From an uncultured Ectothiorhodospiraceae bacterium (GTDB lineage Bacteria > Pseudomonadota > Gammaproteobacteria > UBA9214): a stretch of DNA of 64,000 nt. The position numbers were made by a program, and so were the translations under genes. Of this stretch, positions 31,077 through 40,746 are shown one piece after another. How positions within the stretch are numbered: the stretch's first letter is position 1; every line of letters starts with the position of its first letter. The stretch lies in the NCBI GenBank assembly GCA_947259415.1, contig CAMYMI010000005.1, forward strand, positions 186,001-250,000, in the 5' to 3' direction. Below the pieces are notes generated by a model that saw only the letters and a program-made list of their open reading frames with translations, searched no databases and was not told the DNA's origin.

Positions 31077-32522
31077 ATGCCAAGACGCACTAAAATCGTC
31101 GCGACCCTGGGTCCGGCTACCGATGACATGCAGGTTCTGGACGATATGATCCAGGCCGGGATGGATGTGGTCAGGGTCAATTTCTCGCATGGTCATCCCG
31201 ATGAACATATCAAGCGTGCCGAGTCTGTGCGTAACCGGGCTCGCGCCCATGGCCACCAGGTGGGTGTATTCGCCGATCTGCAGGGCCCGAAGATCCGTAT
31301 CGAGCGGTTCCGGGAAAACAAGGTACACCTGGTAAAGGACAGCCACTTTACCCTCGATACCGCACTGGACCCGACAGCCGGGACCAACGAACGCGTGGGT
31401 CTGGCCTACAAGGAGTTGCCGAACGACGTCAACCGCGGTGACACCCTGTTGCTGGATGACGGCCGCCTGGTCCTGTGGGTTGAGGAGGTCGTCGGCACGG
31501 AGATCAAGTGTCGCGTGGTAGTCGGCGGTGATCTGTCGAACAACAAGGGTATCAACCGGCTGGGTGGCGGGCTGTCGGCGGCGGCTGTCACAGACAAGGA
31601 TCGCGCTGATATCCAGGTGGCGGCGAAAATGAGGGCGGACTACGTTGCCGTCTCTTTTCCACGCACTGCAGATGACATCAACCTGGCCCGGGAACTGCTG
31701 CGCGAGGCTGGTGGCCACGGTGGCATCGTCGCCAAGATCGAGCGTGCCGAGGCCCTCGATGCCCTGGAGGAAATCATCGAGGCCACCGATGTGGTCATGA
31801 TCGCACGTGGCGACCTGGGCGTGGAAATCGGTGATGCGGAATTACCGGCGGTGCAGAAACGCATAATCCATGTCGCCCGGTCAATGGACCGGGTCGTGAT
31901 TACCGCAACCCAGATGATGCAGTCGATGATCGAAAACCCGATACCGACGCGTGCCGAGGTCTTCGACGTGGCCAATGCCGTGATCGACGGTACCGATGCG
32001 GTAATGCTCTCGGCAGAGACGGCCACCGGCAAGTACCCGGCCAAGGTGATCGAGGCCATGGACCGTATCTGTGCCGGGGCCGAACGCCAGCGTGTTGCTG
32101 TGGCCACGGAGCGGCGTACCAAGTTGCGTTTCAAACGGGTCGATGAGGCCATAGCCAAGGCCACCATGTATACCGCTAACCACTTGGGCGTAAAGGCAAT
32201 TGCGGCACTGACCGAGTCCGGGGCAACCCCCCTTTGGATGTCGCGTATCAGCTCCGGTATCCCGATTTATGCCTTGACGCGTCATGTCGAGACACGTAGA
32301 AAGGTGACGCTCTACCGCGGGGTGTATCCGGTGAGCTTTGATGTAACCACCACCGATCACCCGCAGGTCAACAAGGAGGCCATTGACGAATTGATGCGGC
32401 GCGGCGCGGTACGTGACGGGGACCTCGTGATCATAACCAAGGGTGACCTGGCCGGCGTCCTTGGTGGCACCAATGCCATGAAAATCATCCGCGTCGGTGA
32501 GCACGAAATAGTCGAACAATAG
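31077..32522 (+). CDS. pyk: Pyruvate kinase
   Basis: 481 residues. TKIVATLGPATDD at the N-terminus, NFSHGHPDEHIKR, the B domain from about residue 70 to 165, then VAKIERAEALDALEEI and IARGDLGVEIG, VITATQMMQSMIENP, and SAETATGKYP. C-terminal allosteric-type domain present. Its position inside a Calvin-type operon between pgk and fba is shared with several sulfur oxidisers and links triose phosphates to pyruvate. Ribosome site weak (AGAGAAA). Confidence 0.98.
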   Translation: MPRRTKIVATLGPATDDMQVLDDMIQAGMDVVRVNFSHGHPDEHIKRAESVRNRARAHGHQVGVFADLQGPKIRIERFRENKVHLVKDSHFTLDTALDPTAGTNERVGLAYKELPNDVNRGDTLLLDDGRLVLWVEEVVGTEIKCRVVVGGDLSNNKGINRLGGGLSAAAVTDKDRADIQVAAKMRADYVAVSFPRTADDINLARELLREAGGHGGIVAKIERAEALDALEEIIEATDVVMIARGDLGVEIGDAELPAVQKRIIHVARSMDRVVITATQMMQSMIENPIPTRAEVFDVANAVIDGTDAVMLSAETATGKYPAKVIEAMDRICAGAERQRVAVATERRTKLRFKRVDEAIAKATMYTANHLGVKAIAALTESGATPLWMSRISSGIPIYALTRHVETRRKVTLYRGVYPVSFDVTTTDHPQVNKEAIDELMRRGAVRDGDLVIITKGDLAGVLGGTNAMKIIRVGEHEIVEQ

Positions 32523-32608
32523 TATCCGGGCAGATGGGTTATGCGGCCCGCGATTGTAATTGAACACATACAAGTCAACGACAAACCTGAGAGTTTAAGG
32601 AGAGAACA

Positions 32609-33673
32609 ATGGCACTGATATCATTACGCCAGTTGCTGGACCACGCCGCCGAGCATGGCTATGGCGTGCCCGCATATAATGTAAACAACATGGAACAGAT
32701 GCACGCGATCATGGAAGCGGCTGACGAGACCGACAGCCCGGTGATCTGCCAGGCCTCGGCCGGTGCGCGTTCCTACGCCGGTGCTCCCTTCCTGCGACAC
32801 CTGATCCAGGCGGCCATCGAGCAGTGGCCGCATATCCCGGTCGTGATGCACCAGGACCACGGTGCCTCGCCTGCCGTCTGTCAGCGTTCGATCCAGCTGG
32901 GCTTCAGCTCGGTGATGATGGACGGTTCACTAGGCGAGGACATGAAGACTCCGATGAGCTACGAGTACAATGCCGACGTCACTCGCCGCACGGTTGATAT
33001 GGCGCATGCATGTGGCGTGTCCGTCGAAGGTGAGCTGGGTTGCCTGGGTTCGCTGGAAACCGGTATGGCCGGTGAAGAGGACGGTTCCGGGGCAGAAGGT
33101 GTCCTGTCACACGACCAGCTGCTGACCGACCCGGAAGAGGCTGCCAAGTTCGTCGAGGACACCAAGGTTGATGCGCTCGCCATCGCGATCGGCACCAGCC
33201 ACGGCGCCTACAAGTTCACGCGCCCGCCAACCGGCGACATCCTCGCCATCGACCGCATCAAGGAAATTCACGCACGCATTCCCGACACCCACCTGGTGAT
33301 GCATGGTTCCTCCTCTGTTCCGCAGGACTGGTTGAAGATCATCAACGAGCATGGTGGCGACATGGGTGAGACCTACGGTGTACCGGTCGAGGAGATACAG
33401 GAAGGCATCAAGCACGGCGTACGCAAGGTGAATATCGATACCGACCTGCGCATGGCCTCGACAGGCGCGATTCGCAAGCACCTGCACGATAATCCTTCCA
33501 ACTTCGATCCGCGCAAGTACCTGAAGGCCGCCACGGTTGGCATGAAGGAGATCTGCAAGGCCCGTTACGAGGCCTTTGGTACTGCCGGCAATGCCTCCAG
33601 GATCAAGTCGATCAACCTGGAAGAGATGTACAAGCGTTACGCCAGCGGGGAACTGGATCCGCGGGTGAACTGA
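32609..33673 (+). CDS. fba: Fructose-bisphosphate aldolase, class II
   Basis: 354 residues, CbbA-type class II aldolase using a divalent metal. Metal and substrate residues appear in [18 protein letters not shown], then [24 protein letters not shown] and [13 protein letters not shown], with [14 protein letters not shown] near the C-terminus. In autotrophs it also makes sedoheptulose bisphosphate. Last gene of the operon, closed by a clear terminator. Confidence 0.98.
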   Translation: MALISLRQLLDHAAEHGYGVPAYNVNNMEQMHAIMEAADETDSPVICQASAGARSYAGAPFLRHLIQAAIEQWPHIPVVMHQDHGASPAVCQRSIQLGFSSVMMDGSLGEDMKTPMSYEYNADVTRRTVDMAHACGVSVEGELGCLGSLETGMAGEEDGSGAEGVLSHDQLLTDPEEAAKFVEDTKVDALAIAIGTSHGAYKFTRPPTGDILAIDRIKEIHARIPDTHLVMHGSSSVPQDWLKIINEHGGDMGETYGVPVEEIQEGIKHGVRKVNIDTDLRMASTGAIRKHLHDNPSNFDPRKYLKAATVGMKEICKARYEAFGTAGNASRIKSINLEEMYKRYASGELDPRVN

Positions 33674-33694
33674 TTGCCGGTTTGCCGGTTATGG

Positions 33695-33719
33695 AAAAGG
33701 CGGCCTCGGCCGCCTTTTT
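33695..33719. terminator. Rho-independent terminator after fba
   Basis: AAAAGGCGGC-CTCG-GCCGCCTTTT followed by more T. A-run and T-run on both flanks make it bidirectional, serving fba and the convergent YkgJ-type gene. Confidence 0.93.
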
Positions 33720-33750
33720 CTTTTTTATCTGTTCGGTAATATTTACCCTG

Positions 33751-34371
33751 TTAGCTACCCCTGCTGCGATCATAGGCCTCCATCTTGTCTGCGAGGCTGT
33801 CCCAGTTGCACTCTTTGAGTACCTTGGCGATACGGTGGATCGTCCCTTCCTTGACCGCCTTGCGACGCTCCGACTTCTTTTCGATGCCATAAAATGGCAG
33901 GGTGACATCGAATGCCCGGTCGGTGTATGTGCTGAGTGGTGTGAGCACGTCCTGACGGCGTGTGTAGTAGGCGTCCTCGCCCTCTGCACAGACCCGGTCA
34001 AATACGTTGAACTGTCGGCAGGCCATGGGGCGCAGGGGGTGTATCGAACAGATATCCTCGACCAGGAACGGGCAGCCGGGCAGGTTGCTATAGTCCCGGA
34101 GTTGCTGTTTTAGCTGTGCGCGCAGATTACCACCCAGTTGTTCGGTCACATACCAGCTGATACCCACAAGCTCCAGCGGGTAGACGGGTATGGTGGTATG
34201 TGAACGACAGCAGGCCGCGCAGCCCTTGGTGCATGCGAGTGTTCTGCCTTGTTCCGTCTCGCGGCGTATGCCCTCCATCACGCCTTCGTCCGTGATGTGA
34301 TAGGCCTCCAGCAGCCTGGACAACCAGGGATGGATGGGCTCGTCGTCGGGATAGCTAAGGCGTTCGGACAT
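33751..34371 (-). CDS. YkgJ-family cysteine cluster protein
   Basis: 206 residues from the ATG at 34371; an in-frame TTG would add 11. Cys cluster ACTKGCAACCRSH, followed by CPFLVEDICSIHPLRPMACRQFN, giving the C-x3-C-x2-CC..C..C..C pattern of the YkgJ/UPF0153 zinc- or iron-chelating family. The C-terminus is basic with no membrane segment. Biochemical role unknown. Stand-alone gene, convergent with fba. Confidence 0.85.
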   Translation of the reverse strand: MSERLSYPDDEPIHPWLSRLLEAYHITDEGVMEGIRRETEQGRTLACTKGCAACCRSHTTIPVYPLELVGISWYVTEQLGGNLRAQLKQQLRDYSNLPGCPFLVEDICSIHPLRPMACRQFNVFDRVCAEGEDAYYTRRQDVLTPLSTYTDRAFDVTLPFYGIEKKSERRKAVKEGTIHRIAKVLKECNWDSLADKMEAYDRSRGS

Positions 34372-34567
34372 GGTGCTGGCTGCGCCGGGTAATTCAGGCC
34401 ACAAGGCCCCGATCCAGAAACGTTAACCCCTGCAGGGTGATGACGCAAGGTGTAAGGGCGGAGAGGCGGAATCAGCCCGGATTGGTGATCCGCCCGCTTT
34501 ACGTCAAGAAAAAATGTATTATCAACAAAATGCCGTGGCCTGAGGTCAGCAAGTCGATCCCGCCCCC

Positions 34568-35227
34568 ATGATGAAACGCATATTCATGTTACCGTTCCTG
34601 GGCGTCGTCCTGCTGGTCGGCGTCTTTGTCCTCTTGCTGACGGCAAACCTGTACACCTTCCATCGCCTGACCGATGAGTCCCCGATTGCGGAACTCAGCT
34701 TTGCCACCACGGGCGAGCGTCAGTACCAGGCCACCATCGCCCACGGTGATTTTTGCAAGCCGGAACACTACACGCTTGTCGGGGACCAGTGGCGTCTGGA
34801 TGCCCTGTTCCTGAAATGGCATCCCTGGGCAAATCTGCTCGGACTGGACTCGATGTACCGGATAGAGCGGCTCGGCGGCCGTTATCGTGATACCGCAGAG
34901 GAGAACACCAGACCACGACGTGCCTATGAACTGCATCCGGAAATGGACATTGACCTGGCCACGCTGATTGCGCGCTATACCGGCTGGTTTTCGCCCGTCG
35001 ATACCTTGTACGGGAGTTCGGTCTATGACGACATGGATGAGGCATTTGTCTACCGGGTCTACCGGGGTCAGTCCGGCTTGCTGGTGAGAAAATCCCTGCG
35101 GGCGGACCCGGTGGATGACGCCGGTGTGCTCACCATCGATATCAACAAGACCTGTGGACAAAAACCGGGATTGTGGCGGCGCGCAGCCGGATTCACCGCT
35201 AGGCTGGTCCACACTAGCGGTCTCTGA
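34568..35227 (+). CDS. Membrane-anchored protein of unknown function
   Basis: 219 residues. One N-terminal membrane segment (about residues 5-27, MLPFLGVVLLVGVFVLLL), then a soluble periplasmic domain of about 190 residues with many aromatic residues: QWRLDALFLKWHPWANLLGL, DSMYRIERLGGRYRD and YGSSVYDDMDEAFVYRVYR. Not recognised with certainty; similar proteins are sometimes misnamed cation/multidrug efflux pump. Two ATGs (34568, 34571). Stand-alone between convergent and parallel neighbours. Confidence 0.75.
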   Translation: MMKRIFMLPFLGVVLLVGVFVLLLTANLYTFHRLTDESPIAELSFATTGERQYQATIAHGDFCKPEHYTLVGDQWRLDALFLKWHPWANLLGLDSMYRIERLGGRYRDTAEENTRPRRAYELHPEMDIDLATLIARYTGWFSPVDTLYGSSVYDDMDEAFVYRVYRGQSGLLVRKSLRADPVDDAGVLTIDINKTCGQKPGLWRRAAGFTARLVHTSGL

Positions 35228-35521
35228 GCTCCCCGTTCCCCGTTAGGCTGCGGGCAAGTGCTGCGCCAGCCAGCGGCGGTGGGCTAATCCTGCGTCCTTG
35301 TCCGGCACTAAAATCTATAAATAACAGCTAGATAGAAATACCTCCACGGTGATACAGCGGGTGATGGCTGGATCCGCCCGGCCCGCGTTTTATCCTGCTT
35401 AATAATCCCGCCGCTCTACCGATATCATCTGTATGTAAAAAATTAATTTTTCCAATGTCTTAGAGGAAAAACCGCTAAAGACCGCGCGCGGATTTTCCGG
35501 GAGGGCAGAGGGCTCATCCTT
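35228..35521. other. Spacer before the GGDEF-EAL gene
   Basis: 294 bp without coding signal. AT-rich around 35310-35340 and 35400-35460 (possible promoter for the downstream gene). No c-di-GMP riboswitch consensus is seen. Confidence 0.5.
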
Positions 35522-38341
35522 ATGGCAGGCAACAAGATCCGATCAGCGACGCTGGATACAACGACATTCGACCAGGACGTCATACCCCGGCTGGTGTCCT
35601 CGGGAGTGGATATCCAGAGCGAACAGACCGAACTGCTGTACACCCAGGCACCCGTTGCCCTGATGGCAGCATTGGCCGTGGCCTTCTTGATCACGGTCAG
35701 CCTCTGGGGCGTTACCGATCACCAATTGATGCTGGTGTGGTTCGGGGCGCAGATGCTTCAGACACTGGTCCGTTCCCTGCTGGTTGTTACTTACCGGCGC
35801 GCGTCCGTGAGGGAAAAACAGGATCCGCGCTGGGTTGGTTTGTACCTCTTTGGTACTCTGGTCTCCGGTATCGTCTGGGGATGCCTGGGGCTGCTGATTG
35901 ATTTTAACTGGCCGGTCGAGTACCAGGCGATCACCATCATTGGTATTGCCGGCGTACTCGCCGGGGCAATCTCCTCGTACGCGGTCATGATGCCGGTCTA
36001 TATTGCATTTCTGGCGCCGGTCATCATGATCACATCCCAGGCCATGCTGACACAGGCCAGCCAGTCTCCAAATACAATGGGGTTGCTGTTTATCGTATTT
36101 GCCGCTGCCCTGCTCGTCATTGCACGCAATTATAATCAGAGTGTGGTGCGCTCCCTGTCCCTGCGTCACGATAACGTGGAACTGTTGCAGCGCATGAAAA
36201 AAGCGAATGCCTCCCTGGAAGGCATGATTCGCGAGCGTCAGCAGGCAGAGGCTGAACTCAGGCGCGAGCGGGGACTGTTTACCGAGGGGCCGGTCTCGGT
36301 ATACCGGGTGCGCGCGGAATCCGGCTGGCCCATAGAATATATTTCACCAGCGATCTCACAGTATGGCTATGATGCAGACCGGTTGATGCAGGAGCAGGCT
36401 CCGTTTGCACAGTTGATTCACCCGGGTGATCTGCATCGCGTCAAGCAGGCCGAACCTGTCAGGAGCAGGCACGGGTCGATGAGTATGGGGCTCGATTATC
36501 GCGTGATACGGCCTGATGGGGAGGTCCGCTGGGTCTATGATTACACCATCCCGGTAAAATCCGATGACGGCGAGCTTACCCACTTTGCCGGGTATTTTCT
36601 TGATATCACGGACCGCAAGCAGGAGGAGTACGAACACCAGAGGGAGAAGGAACGTGCCCAGGTGACGCTCCACTCGATCGGTGATGCGGTCATCACGACC
36701 GACGTCAACGGCCAGGTCGAGTACCTGAACCCGGTTGCCGAAAAGTTTACCGGCTGGGAGAACAGCCTGGCACACGGTCTTCCGGTAGTACGGATCTTCA
36801 ACCTGTTCAACAAGCATAGCCGGCGCTGTATCGAGGAGCCGATTCATGCAGCGATAAGGTCAGGTGAAGCCATTCATTCCGATCACGACTGCATCATGCA
36901 GCGTCCGGATGGCAGCAAGTTGTCACTCCAGTATTCTGCATCCCCGATCATGAGCCATGGGGACGTGCCCCTGGGCGTGGTCCTGGTGTTCCGCGACATG
37001 ACAGAAGCCCGCGATATTGCGCGGCAACTGACACATCAGACTACTCATGACGCCCTGACAGACTTGATGAACAGGCGTGAGTTCGAAGTGCGTCTGCGAC
37101 ATGTGCTGGAGAATTTACAGGAAGAAGACGGGCGCCACGTTCTCTGTTATCTCGACATCGACCAGTTCAAGATTATCAATGATACCTGCGGGCACATGGA
37201 AGGTGACAAGCTGATCAAAAGGATTGCCGAGCTCCTGTCGGAATGCCTGCGTGAAGCCGATGTGCTGGCGCGCCTGGGCGGGGATGAGTTCGGGATATTG
37301 CTCAGGAATTGTTCGCTGGACGCTGCCCTTGTCATTGTTGAGGAAATCATGTCGGTCCTCAGCGTCTTCTACTATGCCAGTCGCGGTTATACCTTTGATG
37401 TGGGGGCCAGTATCGGTGTTGCCCCGATAAATTCGGACTCGGTGAGCGTCGTTGATGTGATGTGTGCGGCCGATCTGGCCTGCTATGCCGCCAAGGACAT
37501 GGGGCGGGGGCGGGTCCACGTCTATGAACCCAGCGACCGGGAGCTCGCACGGCGCCATGGCGAAATGCAGTGGGTATCGCGGCTGACGGAAGCAATCAAT
37601 AACGACCGGCTTATCCTGTATTACCAGGATATTGTTCCGGTGGTGCCCGATTCGTTTGCCGGTCACCAATTCGAGTTCCTTGTCAGGATGCTGGATGAAA
37701 ATAACGAACTGGTTGCGCCCGGCGTGTTCATGCCTGCGGCAGAGAAATATAACCTGGCCCCCGCGCTTGATCGCTGGGTAATCTACCACAGCTTTGCCTG
37801 GTATAAGGAAACCGGCAGGTGCCGGCCTTCCGCTGAATGCCAGAAGATGTCGATCAACCTCTCCGGTGCCTCGCTTGCCGATGCCGGCATTCTCGACTAT
37901 ATCAAAACGGAACTGGACAGCAATCAGATTCCGCCCGGTGTGGTTTGTTTTGAAATAACGGAAACGGCGGCTATGACCAACCTGGAGATAGCCATCGACT
38001 TTATCAAGGAGCTGCGCGAGCTGGGATGCAATTTCGCGCTGGATGATTTCGGTACCGGTCTGAGTTCTTTTGCCTATCTGAAGAATCTTCCGGTCGATTA
38101 TCTGAAAATCGACGGAAGTTTTGTCCGTGATATCGATACCAACCCGGTGAACCGCGCGATGGTCAAGTCGATCCACCAGGTCGGCCATGTCATGGGGCTC
38201 AAGACCATCGCCGAATTCGTAGAGAATGCCGCCATCATGAAGGTGCTTGCCGATATCGGTGTCGATTATGCCCAGGGATACGGTATTGCCATTCCCAGGG
38301 AAATCAGTGAAATGAGCACTGACGACCAGCAGAGTGCCTGA
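35522..38341 (+). CDS. Membrane MASE-like/PAS-PAS-GGDEF-EAL cyclic-di-GMP protein
   Basis: 939 residues. Six or so N-terminal membrane helices (about 42-200) form an integral sensor. A short coiled coil follows, then two PAS domains (about 250-375 and 385-500, the first ending with GYFLDITDRKQ). The GGDEF domain has the intact RLGGDEF at 584-590, so diguanylate cyclase activity is expected. In the EAL domain the signature is FEFLVRM (Glu718, EFL for EAL), but the other catalytic positions are kept: NLSG, FEITET, LDDFGTG, LKIDGSF, AEFVEN and QGYGI. Both activities are therefore possible. Weak ribosome site. Likely feeds c-di-GMP control of motility or attachment. Confidence 0.93.
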   Translation: MAGNKIRSATLDTTTFDQDVIPRLVSSGVDIQSEQTELLYTQAPVALMAALAVAFLITVSLWGVTDHQLMLVWFGAQMLQTLVRSLLVVTYRRASVREKQDPRWVGLYLFGTLVSGIVWGCLGLLIDFNWPVEYQAITIIGIAGVLAGAISSYAVMMPVYIAFLAPVIMITSQAMLTQASQSPNTMGLLFIVFAAALLVIARNYNQSVVRSLSLRHDNVELLQRMKKANASLEGMIRERQQAEAELRRERGLFTEGPVSVYRVRAESGWPIEYISPAISQYGYDADRLMQEQAPFAQLIHPGDLHRVKQAEPVRSRHGSMSMGLDYRVIRPDGEVRWVYDYTIPVKSDDGELTHFAGYFLDITDRKQEEYEHQREKERAQVTLHSIGDAVITTDVNGQVEYLNPVAEKFTGWENSLAHGLPVVRIFNLFNKHSRRCIEEPIHAAIRSGEAIHSDHDCIMQRPDGSKLSLQYSASPIMSHGDVPLGVVLVFRDMTEARDIARQLTHQTTHDALTDLMNRREFEVRLRHVLENLQEEDGRHVLCYLDIDQFKIINDTCGHMEGDKLIKRIAELLSECLREADVLARLGGDEFGILLRNCSLDAALVIVEEIMSVLSVFYYASRGYTFDVGASIGVAPINSDSVSVVDVMCAADLACYAAKDMGRGRVHVYEPSDRELARRHGEMQWVSRLTEAINNDRLILYYQDIVPVVPDSFAGHQFEFLVRMLDENNELVAPGVFMPAAEKYNLAPALDRWVIYHSFAWYKETGRCRPSAECQKMSINLSGASLADAGILDYIKTELDSNQIPPGVVCFEITETAAMTNLEIAIDFIKELRELGCNFALDDFGTGLSSFAYLKNLPVDYLKIDGSFVRDIDTNPVNRAMVKSIHQVGHVMGLKTIAEFVENAAIMKVLADIGVDYAQGYGIAIPREISEMSTDDQQSA

Positions 38342-38550
38342 AACGGTCCCGACACAGTCCCGATTCCCCTTGTTCTTGGATGGTCTGCCGGGTGATACCC
38401 GTCAGACACCGCAATGATCGACGCCTGGCTGGTTCCGCTTGTATCGGCACATGCCGCGGCCCGTATCGACAGATATGATATTCATACATGCGGCCTGCCG
38501 GACCGGGGTGCTATGCTTGTTGTCAGGACGGTCAGTCTAAGAGGGTTGCC

Positions 38551-39003
38551 ATGAATCCATACAATCATATCCTGCTCGCAACCGACGGTTCGTCGGAGCA
38601 TGAGGCCATCGGCGAGCACGCCAAGCGTCTGGCACAGTCCTTTGATGCCCGTCTGAGCGTGTTGCGGATCCTCGACCACCTGGCTTTCGATTTCTCCACC
38701 GAGCCGATGCTGCCTGACGACGTAGACAAGATCGAATGGTTTACGAAAAGTGCGCAGGACTCCCTGAACCTGTTTGCAGAACATATCGGGATCGATGCCG
38801 CGCAGACGCACGTCAGGGTAACCCCGGGTACGGCACAACGGGAGATTATCAGTTTCGCCAAGGAGCATAATGTCGACCTTATCGTGGTCGGCGCACACGA
38901 ACGCCATGGACTGGCACTGTTCCGCGAGGACACCATGGACAAGTTGGCCCATAACGCTCCCTGTGATGTGCTGGTGGTGCACGTCGAGACCCGGATCATC
39001 TGA
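38551..39003 (+). CDS. Universal stress protein, UspA family
   Basis: 150 residues from the ATG at 38551 with GAGGG upstream; an in-frame start at 38488 gives a non-homologous leader. Usp fold: NHILLATDGSSEHEAIGEHA at the N-terminus and VDLIVVGAHERHG near the C-terminus, followed by a DTMDKLAHNAPCDVLVV tail. The usual ATP loop G-x2-G-x9-G-S/T is altered (GAHERHGLALFREDT), so nucleotide binding is uncertain. Stand-alone gene. Confidence 0.9.
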   Translation: MNPYNHILLATDGSSEHEAIGEHAKRLAQSFDARLSVLRILDHLAFDFSTEPMLPDDVDKIEWFTKSAQDSLNLFAEHIGIDAAQTHVRVTPGTAQREIISFAKEHNVDLIVVGAHERHGLALFREDTMDKLAHNAPCDVLVVHVETRII

Positions 39004-39091
39004 CCGGTGTCCGGGGCTGCCGGGCCAGCCCTGACCTTTAGCATGTCATCCAGGCTCCGGTGTCCGCACTGACGGGGCCTGACTGCCGGTC

Positions 39092-40288
39092 CTAGCCATA
39101 GCGGCCATCCACGCGTGGCCGCACCAGCATCGGCAGATAAACAAAAACGAACAGACTAAATGCCGCGATCCAGAATACCTGGGAGATGCCTATCCAGAGG
39201 ACATAAGTGTCGGGGTCCAGTAGCGGGGCCAGTACCCTGAATAATGTGCCGCCGAAAAATGTCACAAAGATCCAGCTGACCAGTGGGGGCGGTTCGAACA
39301 CATTTCTACCGGTGTGCCCGAGGGTGACACGGGCCATCATACCCAGGGTGATCATGCCAACTCCGCCGACGGCGAAGGCGTGCAGGGCGAGAAACGGCGA
39401 GATCCCGAGGCTGTAGACGGCCGCCTTGAGTGCAAACCCTATGATGATCGAGCCATAACCGATAAACAAAACCCAGAGCAACGGTTTGCGCCAGATCCCG
39501 GGTGTGTGCCAGCCTGCCAGGCGGATGCCGTGCAGGATGAACAGGGCGCCGGCGGACAGGGCGACCGGGAAGGAATCGGGATCAATGATATCCGCCAGCC
39601 AGAACACGAGGAACACCACCAGGCTGCTGAGATCGAGCCATTGCCGGTTTTTAAGCTGCACCTCGTAGCCGACCCCCTTTTCGATGAAGAACGGCATGAC
39701 CCGACGACCCATAACAAAGATCAGGGCGATCAGCAGATAAACACCGGAATACAGTCCGGCACGCACACCACCGGAAACCAGGCCAAGTGCGCCGGCGTAG
39801 AACAGCAGGTTGCTTGCGAACAGCAGCACCAGCTTTGACAGGATGCCAATCTGTTTCCATTGCCTGACCTTCACGATCGGCAGGCTGACTGCAATAATCA
39901 GCCAGGCGGCAAACAGGCAGTCTACAAGCGCGGTCACCGCCAAAGGGATAGCCTCGCCCAGAAATACCAGTACGCGACCGGTAAGCCAGAGCAGGAACAG
40001 CAACAACAATGGCATACGCTGAAGCGTTTGCACACCGGTCCAGTTCTTGACGGCGGTCAGCAGGAAACCGGCCACCACGGCCATGCCGTAGCCAAAAGTC
40101 ATTTCATGGGCATGCCAGACGACAGGTGCCGGCCCGGCGTAGGGCGACTGCCAGCCGAAGACGGTCAGGGCCATCCATATCGACATTGAGGCCAGCGCAA
40201 AGATCGCGGCACCGGAGAAGAAAGGACGAAATCCGAGGTTGAGCAGGGCAGTACCGGTGCTTCCGCTGTTGCTATCAATACCGCTCAT
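39092..40288 (-). CDS. nnrS: NnrS-family membrane protein
   Basis: 398 residues, about 12 membrane segments. N-terminal NLGFRPFFSGAAIFAL, then VWHAHEMTFGYGMAVVAGFL and TAVKNWTGVQTLQ, and the His-bearing HAFAVGGVGMITLGMMARVTLGHTG in short pieces are diagnostic. NnrS binds heme and copper and protects against nitric oxide stress in denitrifiers. No NO reductase or NsrR/Dnr gene is adjacent, and no clear Dnr/FNR box was found upstream. Start ATG at 40288, with a TTG one codon upstream. Confidence 0.94.
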   Translation of the reverse strand: MSGIDSNSGSTGTALLNLGFRPFFSGAAIFALASMSIWMALTVFGWQSPYAGPAPVVWHAHEMTFGYGMAVVAGFLLTAVKNWTGVQTLQRMPLLLLFLLWLTGRVLVFLGEAIPLAVTALVDCLFAAWLIIAVSLPIVKVRQWKQIGILSKLVLLFASNLLFYAGALGLVSGGVRAGLYSGVYLLIALIFVMGRRVMPFFIEKGVGYEVQLKNRQWLDLSSLVVFLVFWLADIIDPDSFPVALSAGALFILHGIRLAGWHTPGIWRKPLLWVLFIGYGSIIIGFALKAAVYSLGISPFLALHAFAVGGVGMITLGMMARVTLGHTGRNVFEPPPLVSWIFVTFFGGTLFRVLAPLLDPDTYVLWIGISQVFWIAAFSLFVFVYLPMLVRPRVDGRYG

Positions 40289-40362
40289 CAATCATGTACC
40301 AGGCTGTTTGTCATGCATCGGAACTGCCGGGAGTTAGCCGCCGCTTGGGCTGTGCGCCCCCG

Positions 40363-40437
40363 TCATTCTCCTGTCTTGAGTGAGAACAGCACATCCCGGT
40401 CGCGCAGCAGGTACAGCGTGATGCATGCGGCCAGCAT
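40363..40437 (-). pseudogene. Remnant of a membrane-protein C-terminus
   Basis: 24 codons open from an ATG, bounded upstream by a stop two codons before it. The translation LAACITLYLLRDRDVLFSL and a final KTGE resemble the last helix and tail of a membrane protein rather than a free peptide. The rest of the gene would have lain where the repeat now sits. Weak evidence from composition only. Confidence 0.3.
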
Positions 40438-40470
40438 CGGTCAGGCAGCTTCGCGTCGCTGCCATATAAG

Positions 40471-40634
40471 CCGCCATATATACAGAACGTCCCTTCTCCC
40501 TCCGGGACTCTTTTCAGTACCCCCTTGAGGGGTAGAAGGTCAGGATGAGGGAATATAACATCAGACAGTTAACTTTATTTTATCCCCTCTCCCCAGCCCT
40601 CTCCCGATGGGAGAGGGAGTTTATGGGACAGCAG
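40471..40634 (-). repeat. Dispersed two-part palindromic repeat, copy A
   Basis: Reverse orientation. Part E2 (about 40484-40552) matches the series CATCCTGACCTTCTACCCCT, CAAGGGGG and GAGTCCCGGAGG read on the minus strand. Part E1 (about 40580-40634) is a palindrome built on CTCTCCCGATGGGAGAG, ending in TGGGACAGCAG. Same order and parts as copies at 43508-43673 and 62194-62375. Flanking ATGGCGGC is also shared with copy B. Confidence 0.85.
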
Positions 40635-40746
40635 TGGGTCATGATATATCTACCTTGTTGGTTAATGGACCGGTAAAGGGGTTATTGTTATGAAACCGGT
40701 ATTGATGGTCTGGAGTGTACGCGTTCATGCGTTGATATCGTGACTG

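Larger units (their letters stand above)
40289..40746. other. 458-bp spacer: gene remnant plus dispersed repeat
   Basis: Contains a short 3' gene remnant (40363-40437) and one full copy of the two-part palindromic repeat in reverse orientation (40471-40634). The rest shows no coding or RNA signal. Confidence 0.6.

Noticed and set aside
35228-35521. c-di-GMP riboswitch before the GGDEF-EAL gene
   Set aside because: The conserved GEMM core bases were not found.
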